Assembly (NCBI GenBank): GCA_028673005.1
Contig: CM054120.1
Coordinates: 57,100,057 to 57,164,056 of the forward strand
DNA length: 64,000 nucleotides
Source of the DNA: Tanypteryx hageni
Lineage: Eukaryota > Arthropoda > Insecta > Odonata > Petaluridae
Reading direction: 5' to 3'
The position numbers and the translations under genes were made by a program. Below are positions 12,375-24,984 of this stretch, piece by piece. Every line of letters begins with the position of its first letter. The stretch's first letter is position 1. Under the pieces are notes generated by a model. The model was not told the origin of the DNA and searched no databases. It worked only from the letters and a program-made list of their open reading frames with translations.

Positions 12375-15300
12375 CCACAGGTGGTGGTGGGATGTTGGAT
12401 GTACGTCCTTTATTGCAAACCATATTCATTCCAAGAAAAAGTCTTATATTCTCCATCTGTCGCCCCAAGTTTTGTGGATTCCCCATCACACCCACCCTAA
12501 AGTGTGCTTCTGCCCCTGTAGCCCTACCGACTGTTTTCAGCTGATCCATTGCTTCTAAGATCCCTTCCCCAGACCTCCTCCTACCGGCACCTTCATCCCT
12601 TCCTTAACACCCACACTCTTTGTGCGCCTCTTCTTCCCTCTTTTGGACCTTTGGAGTTCTGCTGCCCCTATGCCGTGCGTAATTCTTTTAATTTGATTTT
12701 CATAATAATGCCCCATAATATTTATATGCATTCACGTTAGAGCCGTGAGTGTAACAAGTAATGATTTTTAATTTTAATCAAAAGCGTGAAATAACTCGTC
12801 CGTGAGTCAAACCGATGCCTTTTTGAAAAAAAACCTTTTCGTCGTTTTTAGTACGTGATCTAAATATTTGTCAAATTTCAACCTTCCATCTACTAGTCAA
12901 AAAGTTTAGAAAACGAATCATGATAGCCACCTGGGATTAACCACTAAAAATTACACTAACGGTGAGGTTGAGTATGTCAGACTCCTAATCTTATTGGATC
13001 GCAAATAATTCTCGCTCTAAAAATAAAGTTGGGCTGATCTTGTATGAGAGTGTTCCTCTTGACAAGTCTGAACGGCACTGAATGGGTGGGGGTGATTTTT
13101 CAAGTACAATTTATTGGAATGGAGAAAGTGATAATAGCGGTGTCTCAAAGACTCCACCTCACCAGTTAAGGGTTAAGAATAATATCCAAAACTAAAACGT
13201 TGTTTTGATTGGATCTCCAACTACTTTAGGATATCCTGAAGAAGTTAAGAAGAATTACTTTAGCCAACTTACCGATCCGATTTAAATAGATTTATTTTGC
13301 AAGGATTTGTGCTCAGACGAATGCTTTCGTATTTATTTAATTTATGAGCATATGATGTGTTAACTGTAGTGGAGTAAATTACATTTGTAAGCGTGAAGTG
13401 AATTAGGCCTTATTTTATATCGTAGTGCGCAATATTTGTCGCAGTGATGGCGAAATATTTAAAAATATATATTATTATCGCTGTGAAACAAGAAACGTTT
13501 CCGCTTACCCAAAAAAATACTGACGGTTAGTAATGTGTAGGAGAGTTGGCAACCATCCTCTTTTCTCCCAAATTGAGAGGCATGGGTGACTAGCTCAAAC
13601 GTTTCTCCCGCTCGTGCACACGTACAACATGTTCTGGCATTGTCGGGTGGAAACCACACGTCGAGGATCATTTTTCTGAAATAGACATAACATCCCTTCG
13701 TGATTCAGACAGCGGGAAGAATTAAGGTTACAGAGGCTCATGCTCGCCCGAGAACATTTCCATGTATGGTTGCTGATTTTCACAACTATATAACGCAATT
13801 AAATATCAATGATACGTTTTAGGCATTGTATATATTTAAAGGTAGATTTATGTTCAGAACGTGCAATAGAAATTAATGGTAAGGCTGTCAAGAGATGAGC
13901 CCTTTATTTTAAGCATAAAAGGGCACATTATGAAGTAATTTCATATTGGAAAAGTGGAAAAATCGTTCATTCGTTCGAGGATCTATCGTAAAAACTATTA
14001 ACTCCAAGTGAATTGAGATTAATTCCAAATCTTTTATTCTTTCGCATTCATTAACATGCAAAATATTATATATGGATAAAATTAATTCACTATTTCACTC
14101 AATCGATTATTGTTGTTTTAAGTTCATCAAAAAATATATTATGCCCTTCGTAATTTAATGAATATATGTTTGCGTGGTAACCGAGAGAAATTTTCAATTT
14201 CTATCCTAACAGAATTCTCCCTGTTAAGAATTCGCCAGTCGTGAAGTATCAAATGTAGAAGTAATACTAATTTTTAGGAATCGCCAATAGCCATAAAAAC
14301 GAAATGATAATCCATATGCGCACTTCAGATAAAATGCAGCCGTTTTCGTCGATGATTCGTCGAAAGCAGATTCCTTTATAGACTCCTCACCACTAAAGAG
14401 GTATCGGGAATGCAAAAATGATTTTTCATTACATTCTTATGGGTATTAATGATTTCTAAGATAAGTAGGTAGTTATTGTTTTCAGTTTATTATATTTAAT
14501 TATTTATTTATGATTTTTATTAATTCATAAGAATAGCTCGATAATTCTCAAGAGACTCAATAATAATTACTGAAACTATCATTTTGAGATTGATGATTTA
14601 ATTATCATCCAAGGAAAATGTCGTATCCATTGATTGGGATGTTTAATTTGGGAGAAGAATAACCGTCGACCGAAAAAAATTAAGACGATCTTCACTGCAA
14701 TACATCCCAACGCATTCGCAATGATTACCATTTTGAATCACGTCTAAACCTTTTGCTGTAGGTACCCAATACGCATTTAAATTCATTTCACATTACTTTA
14801 CTTCATCATTTCATTGAAACGTGAAGCGGAACCAGATATGGACGGCACTTTCGATTTCGAAAACGCGGATTTTAAATTTAAAACAGTTTAAGCCTTCTTT
14901 CGTCCTAATTTTCTGCCATTTCATTATTTCGTAAAAATCTAATTCCAATATTGCATGGTAATGGATTTTTAAAATATTACATGCAATTCTTTTCATTCGT
15001 TTACTATATTTATATATGGCTCGCGAAATTGGAACTTAAAAACTATTCTATTAAACTCAAAATGGAGCAACGACGTAAAAAAGAGTTATCGCTATTGTAA
15101 GATTTTACTTTCAGAATGTTATTGAAAGCTAAACGCACACCAAAGTCGTAAACATTCTCGTTATAAGATCAAAACTGTTAAACATTTACAGTCGTAATCC
15201 TCGGTGTGCATAACATCATCTCCACGGCATTCGTTCCACTTTTCTCACTTCTCCGCTTCCCATCCCCTAGAGCCCCTCCCATTCGTTTCCTCCTCCCAAC

Positions 15301-15658
15301 ACTCCATCTTATCTCACACGAACCAACGGAGAGTAAAATCGGCGGGCACGATGGAGGTTTTTCTGCAGCTAGAAAGTTCGTACGTCATTCGAAAATTCGG
15401 CGAAATATGCTGAAATGTATAAACATAGCGAATTTGAGTTCTTCTACTTTGTTTACGGGATTCTTATAGAACTTTTCTGTTCCTATGACTCATGTCCTCG
15501 ACCACCGTCGTTGTAACTTGCAATGGAAATGGCGTTTCGAAATATTCTAGAACGTTCCAAAACTTTAAAACCTAAGTTGATGTTTCTTTAGTTGAACTTG
15601 AAGCCTTCGAAATATAATGAAACAATGGAAACATACGATATTGCTATGACGAAGTTTA
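12375..15658. other. Unassigned 3.3-kb stretch
   Basis: I see no domain, RNA gene or element terminus. Several short frames exist (for example 12201-12500 plus, 13459-13671 minus, 15206-15469 plus), but their composition tracks local base content and none has a family signature or supporting splice structure. Confidence 0.45.
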
Positions 15659-16607
15659 TTTTTAAAACGCGTATTTGTACGAAATAGAATTGCGAATTCA
15701 TGATGTATTTGGAAAACTTGTTGTTTCATTTTAATAATAGGCTTGACTTTGTTGAATTTCTTTCCGCACAGATGTGTGGTCAGGAAATCTACCGTATGAT
15801 ACTAAAAACAATCCAATATAAACATTTATTTTTTTGTGTATAAAATATTTATTTCTTCATTCTTCTGCACTTAACACGAGTTACAATCGAGATGTTGTGT
15901 GAATTTGTGCTCTCGGGTAATGCCGTGGTGCGGAAATCAACCGCTTATGACGATAAGGCAATATACTGCCTCAACAAATAGACGGCGAAAATAGTATAAT
16001 CATGCCCTTAGAAATGCGCCGCCTGTCGATGCATCCCCTTAAACCAGGGTTGGCTAAAATATTTACGAGGCATTAGCATTTTTGGGAACTAAGGCGGCCG
16101 CATTAGCGGATCAAAATACTTTTGCAGGTAACATTAAGGCACAAATCGGAAATTATATGAGTAAATGTGAAGTGTCTCTTAGAGAAATTCAATGAATGAA
16201 ATCTTTTAGCGCCGTAGCTTCACTAGACAAGGTATCCCGGCCATAATTGTTACCAGCAAATGTAAAAGCATCTGTTTCACTTTTCATAGTTGGCTTTCGT
16301 AAATGCATCGCGCGCCGCGTAATTAGCTCTTGCGGGTCCTAGCTGGCCCCATCGGAGTCAAGCAGATGCGATGTATTCCTGGCTGCTTACATGTACATTT
16401 TAGCGTTCTAAACCAACGAATCAACGAACCAACAGTTAGCAATGTAATCACTCAGTAATATAAATATTTAACAATATTTACTTTTTAAATTATTTAATAG
16501 ATATTATATTTAATGAGAAATCAAAAGGAAAGGAAAATGGGAGGGAGTGATATCTGAAATTGATGACAATAATCCGATTGAGCCATATGTTTGAGATCAA
16601 CCAGATC
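15659..16607 (-). repeat. Unknown interspersed repeat A, copy 2 (inverted)
   Basis: Reverse-complement counterpart of 8011-8945, about 6.7 kb away. Small insertions and deletions separate the two, for example near 15880-15960, where this copy has extra bases. The two copies could form a very long hairpin in single-stranded DNA or RNA. They may be independent insertions of one family or the long inverted ends of one element; the interior offers no transposase to decide. Confidence 0.85.
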
Positions 16608-16735
16608 TTCACTAGATAAGGTATCCCGGCCATAATTTTTACCACCATATGCGAAATGTTTTACTTTTCATAGTTCGCTTTCGTAAATGCATCACGCCCC
16701 GCATAATTAGCTCTTGTCGGCCGTAGCTGGCCCAC
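16608..16735 (-). repeat. Repeat A, partial third copy
   Basis: Immediately after copy 2, the block from CTTCACTAGATAAGGTATCC through GTAAATGCATCACGCCCCG to TAGCTGGCCCA repeats the inner part of repeat A in the same orientation as copy 2. It is therefore a partial tandem duplication, about 128 bp. Confidence 0.85.
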
Positions 16736-18200
16736 TCTTGCATTAAACACACCTCACGCACTATCGTCGCTCTCGGAATGGGAGGGGGTATAGGGCAAGC
16801 CAAAAAGTGGTTCGAAGAGCCAGAATTGTAATTTTAATCATAAAAAATTTTTAATGCTCTATTACTTTTATGCAGAGGATCTGCACACTGCAGCTACGTC
16901 GCTGTTTTAAAATAATATCATGGCGAATTATGCCACCATATCGTCTATCCTGAGAGAAAATATAACACTTAAACGATCAGCGATTTAGTAACGAAAAAGT
17001 TATTTCGCCATCTGCTCCGCTCGCTCAAAGTATCAAGTCTATGGTGCACATTTTTGAACTCATTTAATTCCCAACGTGGTAATAGTGCGTATTTTCACAT
17101 ATCAGTAAAATTAGTTCAACAAATAATAATTTCATTGTTTTTTGATCTCGGAACATAAATTCATGGAAAATTTACTCGGAGATTATAACGCTGCCTTATT
17201 TTAAGCATCCTCATGCTGTTCTGCCTTGGAGTTGAAATTCCCGGAAAAGGGGAGGGCAAATTCTATAACTGCCCGGAGGCCAAAATTTAACAAAAATTTA
17301 ATGGGCCAAGGAGTTAATATTGGTTTTAACTACCAGAACGAGCAACTTCATTGCCAAGTAGATAAGAATCTTGAGTTCAAGGTTTCCAGAAGTTGTGATC
17401 GCGATTATATCGTGCTCACAATTTCGTATAGGTACCTAATATTGTAGCGAGTGCAGAACGTTCGTTTTCAAAAGTAAAATTGATTAAAATATAATAAGAG
17501 GAAAGATAGGTCCAGGACAGATTAAGTGGACTTTCTATTGATACAACAGGACGAGCAGAGCCTGCCAAATTGGAAATGAAGCGTATCCGAGGCATCCGAG
17601 CTTCTGGTAATAGAGAGTCCTCTAAGTTGGGCGAGACAGTTACTCAAGTATCGGGCATAAACTGTTATTGAAGAAATTCCTTTCCAAACTAATTTCCATT
17701 AAAAAACACTACAAAAAAATTATAATCATAATACGGGGTATCATTAAGCCAACATTGTGATAATTATGTGTACATTTTTTTGCTATTTTTATATTGTGAT
17801 TTTTTGACTGCGGTTATTACAAATTATAAGTACCAATCATTAAAAGTTATGTTAAAAATAAATATGTCGTGCGTCGTTAAAATACACATAAATATCGGGG
17901 GCCCACATGGACGTTTGCATCCAAGCCCGCTTCAGTACTTGGCCGGCCCTGAGGACGGCAGAAGAGCAAGAAGCAATAATTTAGTAGAAATGGTTAACCA
18001 CATGAAAGAAAAGAAAATGCAAAAGGGTAATTTAAACTGAGTATAGGTAATTGAGGCATTTTTTTACCGTGAGTAGATATTATAAATCTTATCAGCGGTC
18101 ATTTGGATCTTAATTTTGATGCAGAGGTTCCACTGCAAAAGCTTTATCAGCGCAATTAGAAAAATCCACTTTCATTTAACTCTCGCTCTACATGTTCCTC
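16736..18200. other. Unassigned stretch
   Basis: A 73-aa frame at 17226-17447 and a 90-aa frame at 17768-18040 have no recognisable domain. Near 17940-17960 the sequence TTGGCCGGCCCTGA (CAGGGCCGGCCAA on the other strand) resembles the CAGGGCCGGC start of some hAT ends, without a partner. Confidence 0.4.
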
Positions 18201-18204
18201 AAAG

Positions 18205-19375
18205 TTAAAAATCGCCTAAAACTACCCAAGTGATGCTCACCTCGCTCGGTGTTAATGGCGTCTATTTGAATCTCATAATAATATCTGAAAATCGCCCAAA
18301 CCCGTACAAGAGATATTCACCTCGCTCACTTTTAATGGCGTCGTCTATTGGTGACATGTTGGCATATGACGGGCGGGTGACGGTTAGATAAATCATTCAT
18401 CACGTGTCCCGGTCTCGGGCCAATCACGTGTTTCCAAGTTAACTCATATTGGGAGTCTACTCAAAACATCTCCTCTTATTCCGTCCTTAGCTTCAGAGAC
18501 ATGCGGGCAAGTTCCGTCACTGGACATTTTTACTTTATTTCTTACACATTGAACAAACATTGTTTTTCGGTCTTAATTTCAGATTTGAGCACAGATTTAT
18601 TATTTCTTCACTAATCTCATGTGCGGGTAAGTAAATTCCGTCATTGTAACTTTATATCTCACTTATTGGAGAACAATGTTTTTCGATCTCAATTTCAGAC
18701 TTTACCAGATTCTTGTGATTCCTTCAGTTTTCTCACAGGTTCTATGAATTCGGAGGCACGTTTTCATTAAAACACAATGGTGATTGCTGTAAAACAATAT
18801 GTTCATTTTCTTTTACAGCTAATTTACTGCATTCACTGAAGCCTCACAGCGTCGGACACTTCTACCTGTGTCATAAGTGTCAGCCGCTCTCAAGTAAAGT
18901 ACGTAGGTATATAACGCATTTCTTTCTTTATTCATATGAATTCAGTAATATATATCTGAAAATCGCATAAACCTGCCGGTGTATTATTCGCCTCGCTCGA
19001 TTTTAATGGCCTCCATTCGTGACACACTGGCATATGACGGAAGGGGTGACGGTTAGAAATGTCGTGAATCACCTGACCTGGCCTAGGGCCAATCACGCGC
19101 TTCCAAGTTGACTCGAATATGGAGTCTACTTAAACCTCTCAGAGACGTGCGGGTAAGTAAATTCTGTCATTGGGTTTTTTTTTACTTTATTTCGTTGTTA
19201 TTGAATAAGCATTGCTTTTGGATCTTAATTTCAGACTTTTGCAGACAATGTGATTCTTTTAATATTTTTTCTCCGCAGCTAATATACTGCAATCGCTGAG
19301 GCCTTACAGCGTCGAACACTTCTACCTGTTGCTTCGGTGGCCACTGCTCTCAAGTAAAGTAAGTACGCTTACCAG
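18205..19375 (+). repeat. Duplicated module with conserved splice-like sites
   Basis: Three diverged units begin near 18208, 18287 and 18957 and share GAAAATCGC, CCTCGCTC and TTTTAATGGC. The latter two continue with GGCATATGACGG, GGGTGACGGTTAG, GGGCCAATCACG and TTCCAAGTT. Each larger copy then has a GCGG block that abuts a donor: GCAAGT near 18506, GTAAGT at 18627 and GTAAGT at 19153. Downstream, two equal 80-nt segments (18819-18898 and 19279-19358) start after a pyrimidine-CAG acceptor and end before GTACGT or GTAAGT. They share CTGCA(A/T)TC(A/G)CTGA, CAGCGTCG and CTCTCAAGTAAA. The layout is promoter-like block, short exon, intron, second exon, repeated. No long open frame crosses it. It could be the 5' end of a duplicated non-coding gene or an element's leader. 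Confidence 0.6.
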
Positions 19376-19815
19376 TACGCTTTTCTTCCTTCCTACAATT
19401 TGCATTATTCGTTTAAATATAATAATTGTTTTTGAGGGCAATGTTTGTAGTATCCATTTACAGAGAATAAATTAGGTTAACCTCAAGCCATATTTGATTC
19501 ACTTATATTTTAACAGTTGGGAGCTCATAGAACGTGAGTAATTGTGAATTAAAAATGATGGGCTGTGTATTTGCATTGAACTCATATACTACTCTGACCC
19601 ATGTTGTGGCACATGTAGATTTTATATAGTACGCGAGAAGTACACACATTCTAAGGCGTAACACTAATATTTTGTAATTTCTGCCGATAAATTTAGTACA
19701 TTTTTTATTTATATTTTATTTTGTACAGTGTTTTGCAAAAATTGGCATTTATAAATTCTTAATTATTAGTATTAACGACTTAATTGCAGTTTTAAGTTAA
19801 ATAATAATTAAGTTT
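19376..19815. other. Unassigned AT-rich spacer
   Basis: Nothing recognised between the duplicated module and the start of the polypyrimidine tract. Confidence 0.5.
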
Positions 19816-22599
19816 TGAATGTTTCATATCACCCCTCTGCCCCCCTCTCCCTCTATCCCCCCTCTCTCCCACGATCCCCCCACCTCTCCCGTCCTCTTTT
19901 CCTTTCTCCACCTCCCTCTCTTTCCCCCATCCCTCTCCGTCTCGCTATCCCCCTCCCTCTCACACCGCCTCCCCTACACTCTCCCACTCCACCCCTCCCT
20001 CTCCCCTACCCTACCCTACCACATTCCCTCCCCCTCCCGTACCTCCTCCCTCTATTCTTCTCTCTCCATCACCTTCTCCCTCTCTATATCCATACTCCCT
20101 CCCCCTCTGCCGCCCCTCTATCCACACTGTCCATCTCCCTCCTCCCATCTATTCTTCCGTCTCTCCTCCCCTTACTCCCCCCACCCCCTCATCACTCCCA
20201 AGCTCTCTCCAGTCACACCCCTCTCCCTCCTCTCTCTCCCTTTTCCACTCTGTTCCCCCGCCTAACCCCTCGACCTTCCTCCTGCCTCATGTACCTCATC
20301 CCTCTTTCACCCTCGTCCCTCCCTCACCTACCCTACTCGCCCCGATCCACCCTCTCTTCTCTCGACCGCCTCCCCCCCTTTATCCCGCCTCTCTCCGCCA
20401 TTCTCATTCTCTCTCTCCCATCTCCCCCCCTCTCACCCTTCCCCTCTCATACAGCGCCTTCCACCCCTTCTCAGCCCCCCTTTTCTCCCCTTCTCTCCAC
20501 ACTCTCCTTTCCCCACCCAGCTTCTCGTCTCTCCCCCTTCCGCCCCGCTACTCACCCCCTCTCCCTCTCCATGTCCCATCCCAATTTCTCGGCCCACCCC
20601 TCCCTCCTTCCTCTCCCACACTCTCTCGCTCCTATCTCCCACCCTCTATCCTTTGCTCTCTATCCCCAATCTCTCCGCCCCCCCCCACTTCGGCGCCACC
20701 TCTCACTCCACCCCATCCCTTCCTTCCTCGAACCTCCCTGCTTTCTCCCCCCTCTCTTCCCCACTCCCTCCTTTTTCTCCTCCCTCTTTACCCGCTCTCT
20801 ACCCCACCTCTTCCCCCCTCTCCCCCTCTAACCCCCTCTCAGAACCCTCTCTACAATCTCTCTACCTCTCTCTCACCTATTTCCAGCCTCTCTCCCACAT
20901 TCTTTGCCGAGGTCTGTCCCCTCCTCTCACACATATACTCTCCTTCTACTCTCCCCAACCCTCTCCCGCCTCCACTCCCCCGTCCATACCTCTCCCTCTC
21001 CTTTTCCCTCCTCCCCCCTCACCCGCCTCTCCACCCTATCTCCCACGCTCCCCCATCTTTCTCCCTATCTATATCCCTCCCTCACCCTCGCTCTTCTATC
21101 ACCCTCCCTTCTATCCCTGCCGCATATATCCACTGCTCTCTCCCACCTATCTGCCATCTACTTTCCTTTACTCTCCTTCTCCACTACCTCCTCGCCCATT
21201 CCCCTCTCCCCCTTCTCTCTCTTTTTCTACGCCCTTTGTCCCTCCCCATTTGTCACCCATCAATATCCACTCTCTCCTCCACACTCACCCCCCTCTCTCC
21301 ATCTCCCCTACTCTCTTCTCCTTTTCCCCTCTCTCCCCGTCTCACCTCTTCCTACACCGCCTCTCACACTTTCTCTTTCCCCCCTCCCCACAATCCCTCT
21401 TCTCCCCTCTCTCCTCCTTCCCACCCTATTCAAGCACTTCACAATCTACTCTCCTCCTTTCCCTCCCTGCCCCCTCCTTCTCCCCCCTATCCCCCACTAC
21501 CTGCCTCATATCTCCCCACTCTATCCTTCCCTCTCTCTCTTCCCATCTCTTTTCCCACTCTATCCAAAATGTCTATCCCCCTCTCCCCTTCTCTCTCCCC
21601 CTCTTTCTAACCTTCCCATCGTTGACACTCTCCTCCCTCATTCTCTCCCCACACCTCTCCCCCCTCTCCCTCCTACCCCTCTCTATTCAACTCTACCCCC
21701 TTCTCTTCTTCTCCCACTCACTCCCATCGACCCTACCCCTCCTCCTCTACTCCTTTATCCCCATAATCTCACCTCCCTCCTCCTAACCTTTCCATCGCCC
21801 TCCTCCATTCCACCAAGTCCACCTTCCCTACCTCCACCTTCCTCAAACCTTACTCCCCTCACTCACCCTCCCACACCTCTCCCTCTCACGTGTGCTCTCC
21901 CTCTCCCCATTCCCCTCCCCCTTCCTCTCCGCCCACGCTTCCCCCATCCCTCTCCACCCTCCCTCTCCCATCTCCCACCCTCTCTAACCCTTTCCTCTCC
22001 TCTCTACCATATACCTCACCCCTCTCTCCCCCCTCTCCCCCCTCTCTCCCCTCTCTCTCCCCCCTCTCTCCCCCTCTCTCCCCCTCTCTCCCCCTCTCTC
22101 CCCCTCTCTCCCCCTCTCTCCCCCCCTCTCTCCCCCCTTTCTTCCCCCTCTCTTCCCTTTCTCTTCCCTCTCTCCCTCCTCTGTAATCCATCCTGCTTCC
22201 CCTCTCTCCCCCTCTCTTGCCCTCTCTCTCCTTCGTCTCGGCCCCTCTCACCGACCACTCTTCCCACTCTCCACTCTCCCCCTCTCCACTTTCCCCCCTC
22301 CCCCTCCCACTTCCTCCTACCCCACTTTCCTCCCCCCTCGTTCCCTCTCCTCATTGAATCCGCTCCCCTTTTTCAGCCCCCTGCTACCAACCCCCTCTCT
22401 CTTCTCCTCCCCCTATTACCTACCCACTTATCCTCCACTCATTCTCCCTCTCACTCTCCCCTCAATCCCCCCTTTCTCCAGTTACTCTCCTCTCCTCCTT
22501 CTCACCTCCTCTCTGTCCCATATCTCCCCCTCTCTCCTTCCTCTCTCACACTTCTATCCACCCTCTCTCCACATCTCTCCCCCAGCCACTCTCCCCATC

Positions 22600-22636
22600 T
22601 CTAAATAAAGTCCTTTGTCTCTCTGTCTGTCTGTCC
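22600..22636 (+). mobile_element. LINE 3' tail remnant inside polypyrimidine tract
   Basis: CTAAATAAAG is followed by CTGTCTGTCTGTC and then polypyrimidine, the same order (AATAAA, short spacer, tetranucleotide run) as the ends at 24402-24432 and 28458-28486. Only about 35 bp remain, so it is weaker than the other two. Confidence 0.5.
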
Positions 22637-24361
22637 CCCACGCTCTCCCCCCTCTAACCCTCCTCTCTCTCCCAAGCTCTCAAACACACTTTCCCTCTCC
22701 CCCTACCTCTCCACCGTCACAAACGCCCGTCCCCCTCTCTCTACCTCTTCCTTTCCTTTTTCCACGTCCTTCTCTACCCCGAAATCCATCCCTCTCTGCA
22801 CCTTTCTCTACCCCATTTCCCTTCCTCTCCCACACCTTCTTCCCCTTCCCCCTCCTTTCCTCACCCCTTCTCCTCCCCCACTCATTCTCATCCCCACCCA
22901 TTCTCATCCCCCACCCTTCATCCCTCTCTTCACCCTCACACTTTCGTCCTCCCTGCCCCAACCCTCCCCGTCCCCCCCTTCCCCCTACTCTCCTCTCTCT
23001 CCCCCTCTCTCCTTCCTCATCCTCCCTCCTTCCACCATCTATCCCAGCCTCTCTCTCCATCTTTAACCATCTCTCCCCACGACTCTCTCCCATTCATCCC
23101 CCCTCCCCTCTTTCCCATGCTCTTCATCTCCCCCTACCTCTTCCAATCCCTCTCCCTCACCCTCTCCCACGCCCCACACCATCGTCCCTTTCCCCGTCCA
23201 TCTACCACCCACTCTCCATGCTCTCCTCCACCTATCTCCCAGCTTACCCCCATTCTTCCCCCTTTCTCCGTCCATCTATAACACTATTTCCCCTCCTCCA
23301 TCGCTCCTCTCTACCCCACTCTCTTCCAGCTATCTTCCACTCTACCTCCTCTCTCCCCCTTCTCCATCTCTTCATTCGCCCATCTCTCCTCCTCCTCTTC
23401 CCCCGTCTTGTCCCATTCGCGTCCCATTCTCCCTCTCCCCTTTCCCCCTTCCCTTTCCCATTGCCTCTCCCCTCATATCCCCGCTTTCTTTCACTCTTTC
23501 CACTACTCTCATCCCACTCCCTCGACTACTCTCTAATCTCTTCCATTCCCTCTGCCACTCCCTCCCCCTCCACCCTCCCCATTTTCCCCTTCCCCCCCTC
23601 CCCCACCTCCGCGTCTCCTTTACCTCTCTCCGGGACCGCCGCATCTCCCCCTCCCCACACTCCCCCTCTCACCACCACTCCCCTCCACTCTCCTCCTCCC
23701 TCTCCCCTTCCGTCCTCCCACGCACTCCCTCCAATTCCCTCCCCCGCCTACTTTCCCCTCTCCCTCTCCACTCCCCCTGCATTTCCCCTCCCCCTCTTTC
23801 TTTCCTCACACATCCTCCCCTCCCCCTCACTCTCCCCCCGCCTACCTCTTCCCTTCCCTTCCCTCTTCCCTTCCCTTCCCTCTTCCATCCCCCACTCTCT
23901 CCCATCCCCCATTTCCCTCCTCCTCCTCACTCTTCTCTCCCCCTCCCTTTCCCCTCCCCTTCCCTACTCGTATTATCTCCCCGTTCCTCTCCCATCACTT
24001 TCTCTCTCCACTCTCCTTTCTCCAATTCTCCTCACTCTCCTCTCCCCCTCACCCCACAGCTCTCCTTTTCCCCTACCACTCCCACTCCTCTCCCTTTCAT
24101 ATTCAACCCTCTCTCCCTCAACACTCCCTCTGAACTCCCCTCCCCCAGCCTCTCCCCCTGTTATCCCCTCCTTTTTCTCCCCTTCTCTACCTTCCCTCTC
24201 CCTTACCACTCTCTCTCACCCTACCGTCATTCTCCCCTCCCTCTCCCTCCCCCCTTCCGTAGCCCCTCCCCTGCCCTCCTCCACCCATTCCTTCCCCCCT
24301 TTCCATCACCTCCTCTTTCCCCTCCCTTTCCCCTCATTCCCCTGTCTCTCTTCCTTCCCCC

Positions 24362-24432
24362 TTAAATGCAAGAATGGCTCTTATGGTCTAAATTTCCCCC
24401 GAATAAAGACGATTATCCATCTATCTATCTCT
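24362..24432 (+). mobile_element. Severely 5'-truncated LINE copy (3' tail only)
   Basis: TTAAATGCAAGAATGG, GGTCTAAATTTC and CCCGAATAAAG align with TTAAATGTAAGAAGGG, AGTCTCAATTTC and CCCTAATAAAT at the 3' end of the LINE at 25.0-28.5 kb (28418-28464). The copy ends in a CTAT tetranucleotide run. Length and structure fit an abortive target-primed insertion of the same family into the polypyrimidine tract. Confidence 0.82.
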
Positions 24433-24984
24433 AAACCCTCCTCTTCCTTTCCTCCCTCCTCCTTCCCCCCCACTCCCCTCCCTCCCCTCTGCCTCCTCCT
24501 TCTCCTCTCCCTCCTTTCTCCCCCTCCCTCCCAATTTTCACCCTCTCTCTCTCCACCTCCCACCCCTTCCTTCTACCACTCCCCTCATATATCCATCCAC
24601 CTTATCCTTCTCCTTTACCTCCTCCTCTCCCACTTCTCCCTCCCTATCTTTCTCCACATTCCTCCTCCCCCCACTCTACCCCCTCTCTACCCCCTCTCCC
24701 TCCCTCTATACCCTTTCTCTACCCATTCTCTCCCCCTCTCTATTCCCTCTCCTCCTCTCCCCCTTCTCTCCCGCATCTCCGTTCCACTCCCCCCTTCCTC
24801 CCCATTTCTCCCCCTTTCTCCTTCTCTCATCTCTCATTCTCCTCCCCTCCCTCCTCCTCCCTCCCCCATGCCTCCTCCTTCCCCCTTTCTTATCCCTCTC
24901 CCATCCCTCCCCCTCTCTCCTCCCTCCCTTTTTCTACCCTCCTCCCCCTCTCTCCTTCTCTCCTCCGTTTCCTCCCCTTTCTAA

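Noticed and set aside
19815..24984. Open frames of 338, 377, 566 and 789 codons on the plus strand, and many Glu/Gly/Arg-rich frames on the minus strand
   Set aside because: Polypyrimidine DNA rarely contains stop codons. The peptides are low-complexity Ser/Pro/Leu (or Glu/Gly/Arg) in every frame, with no domain and no splice structure.
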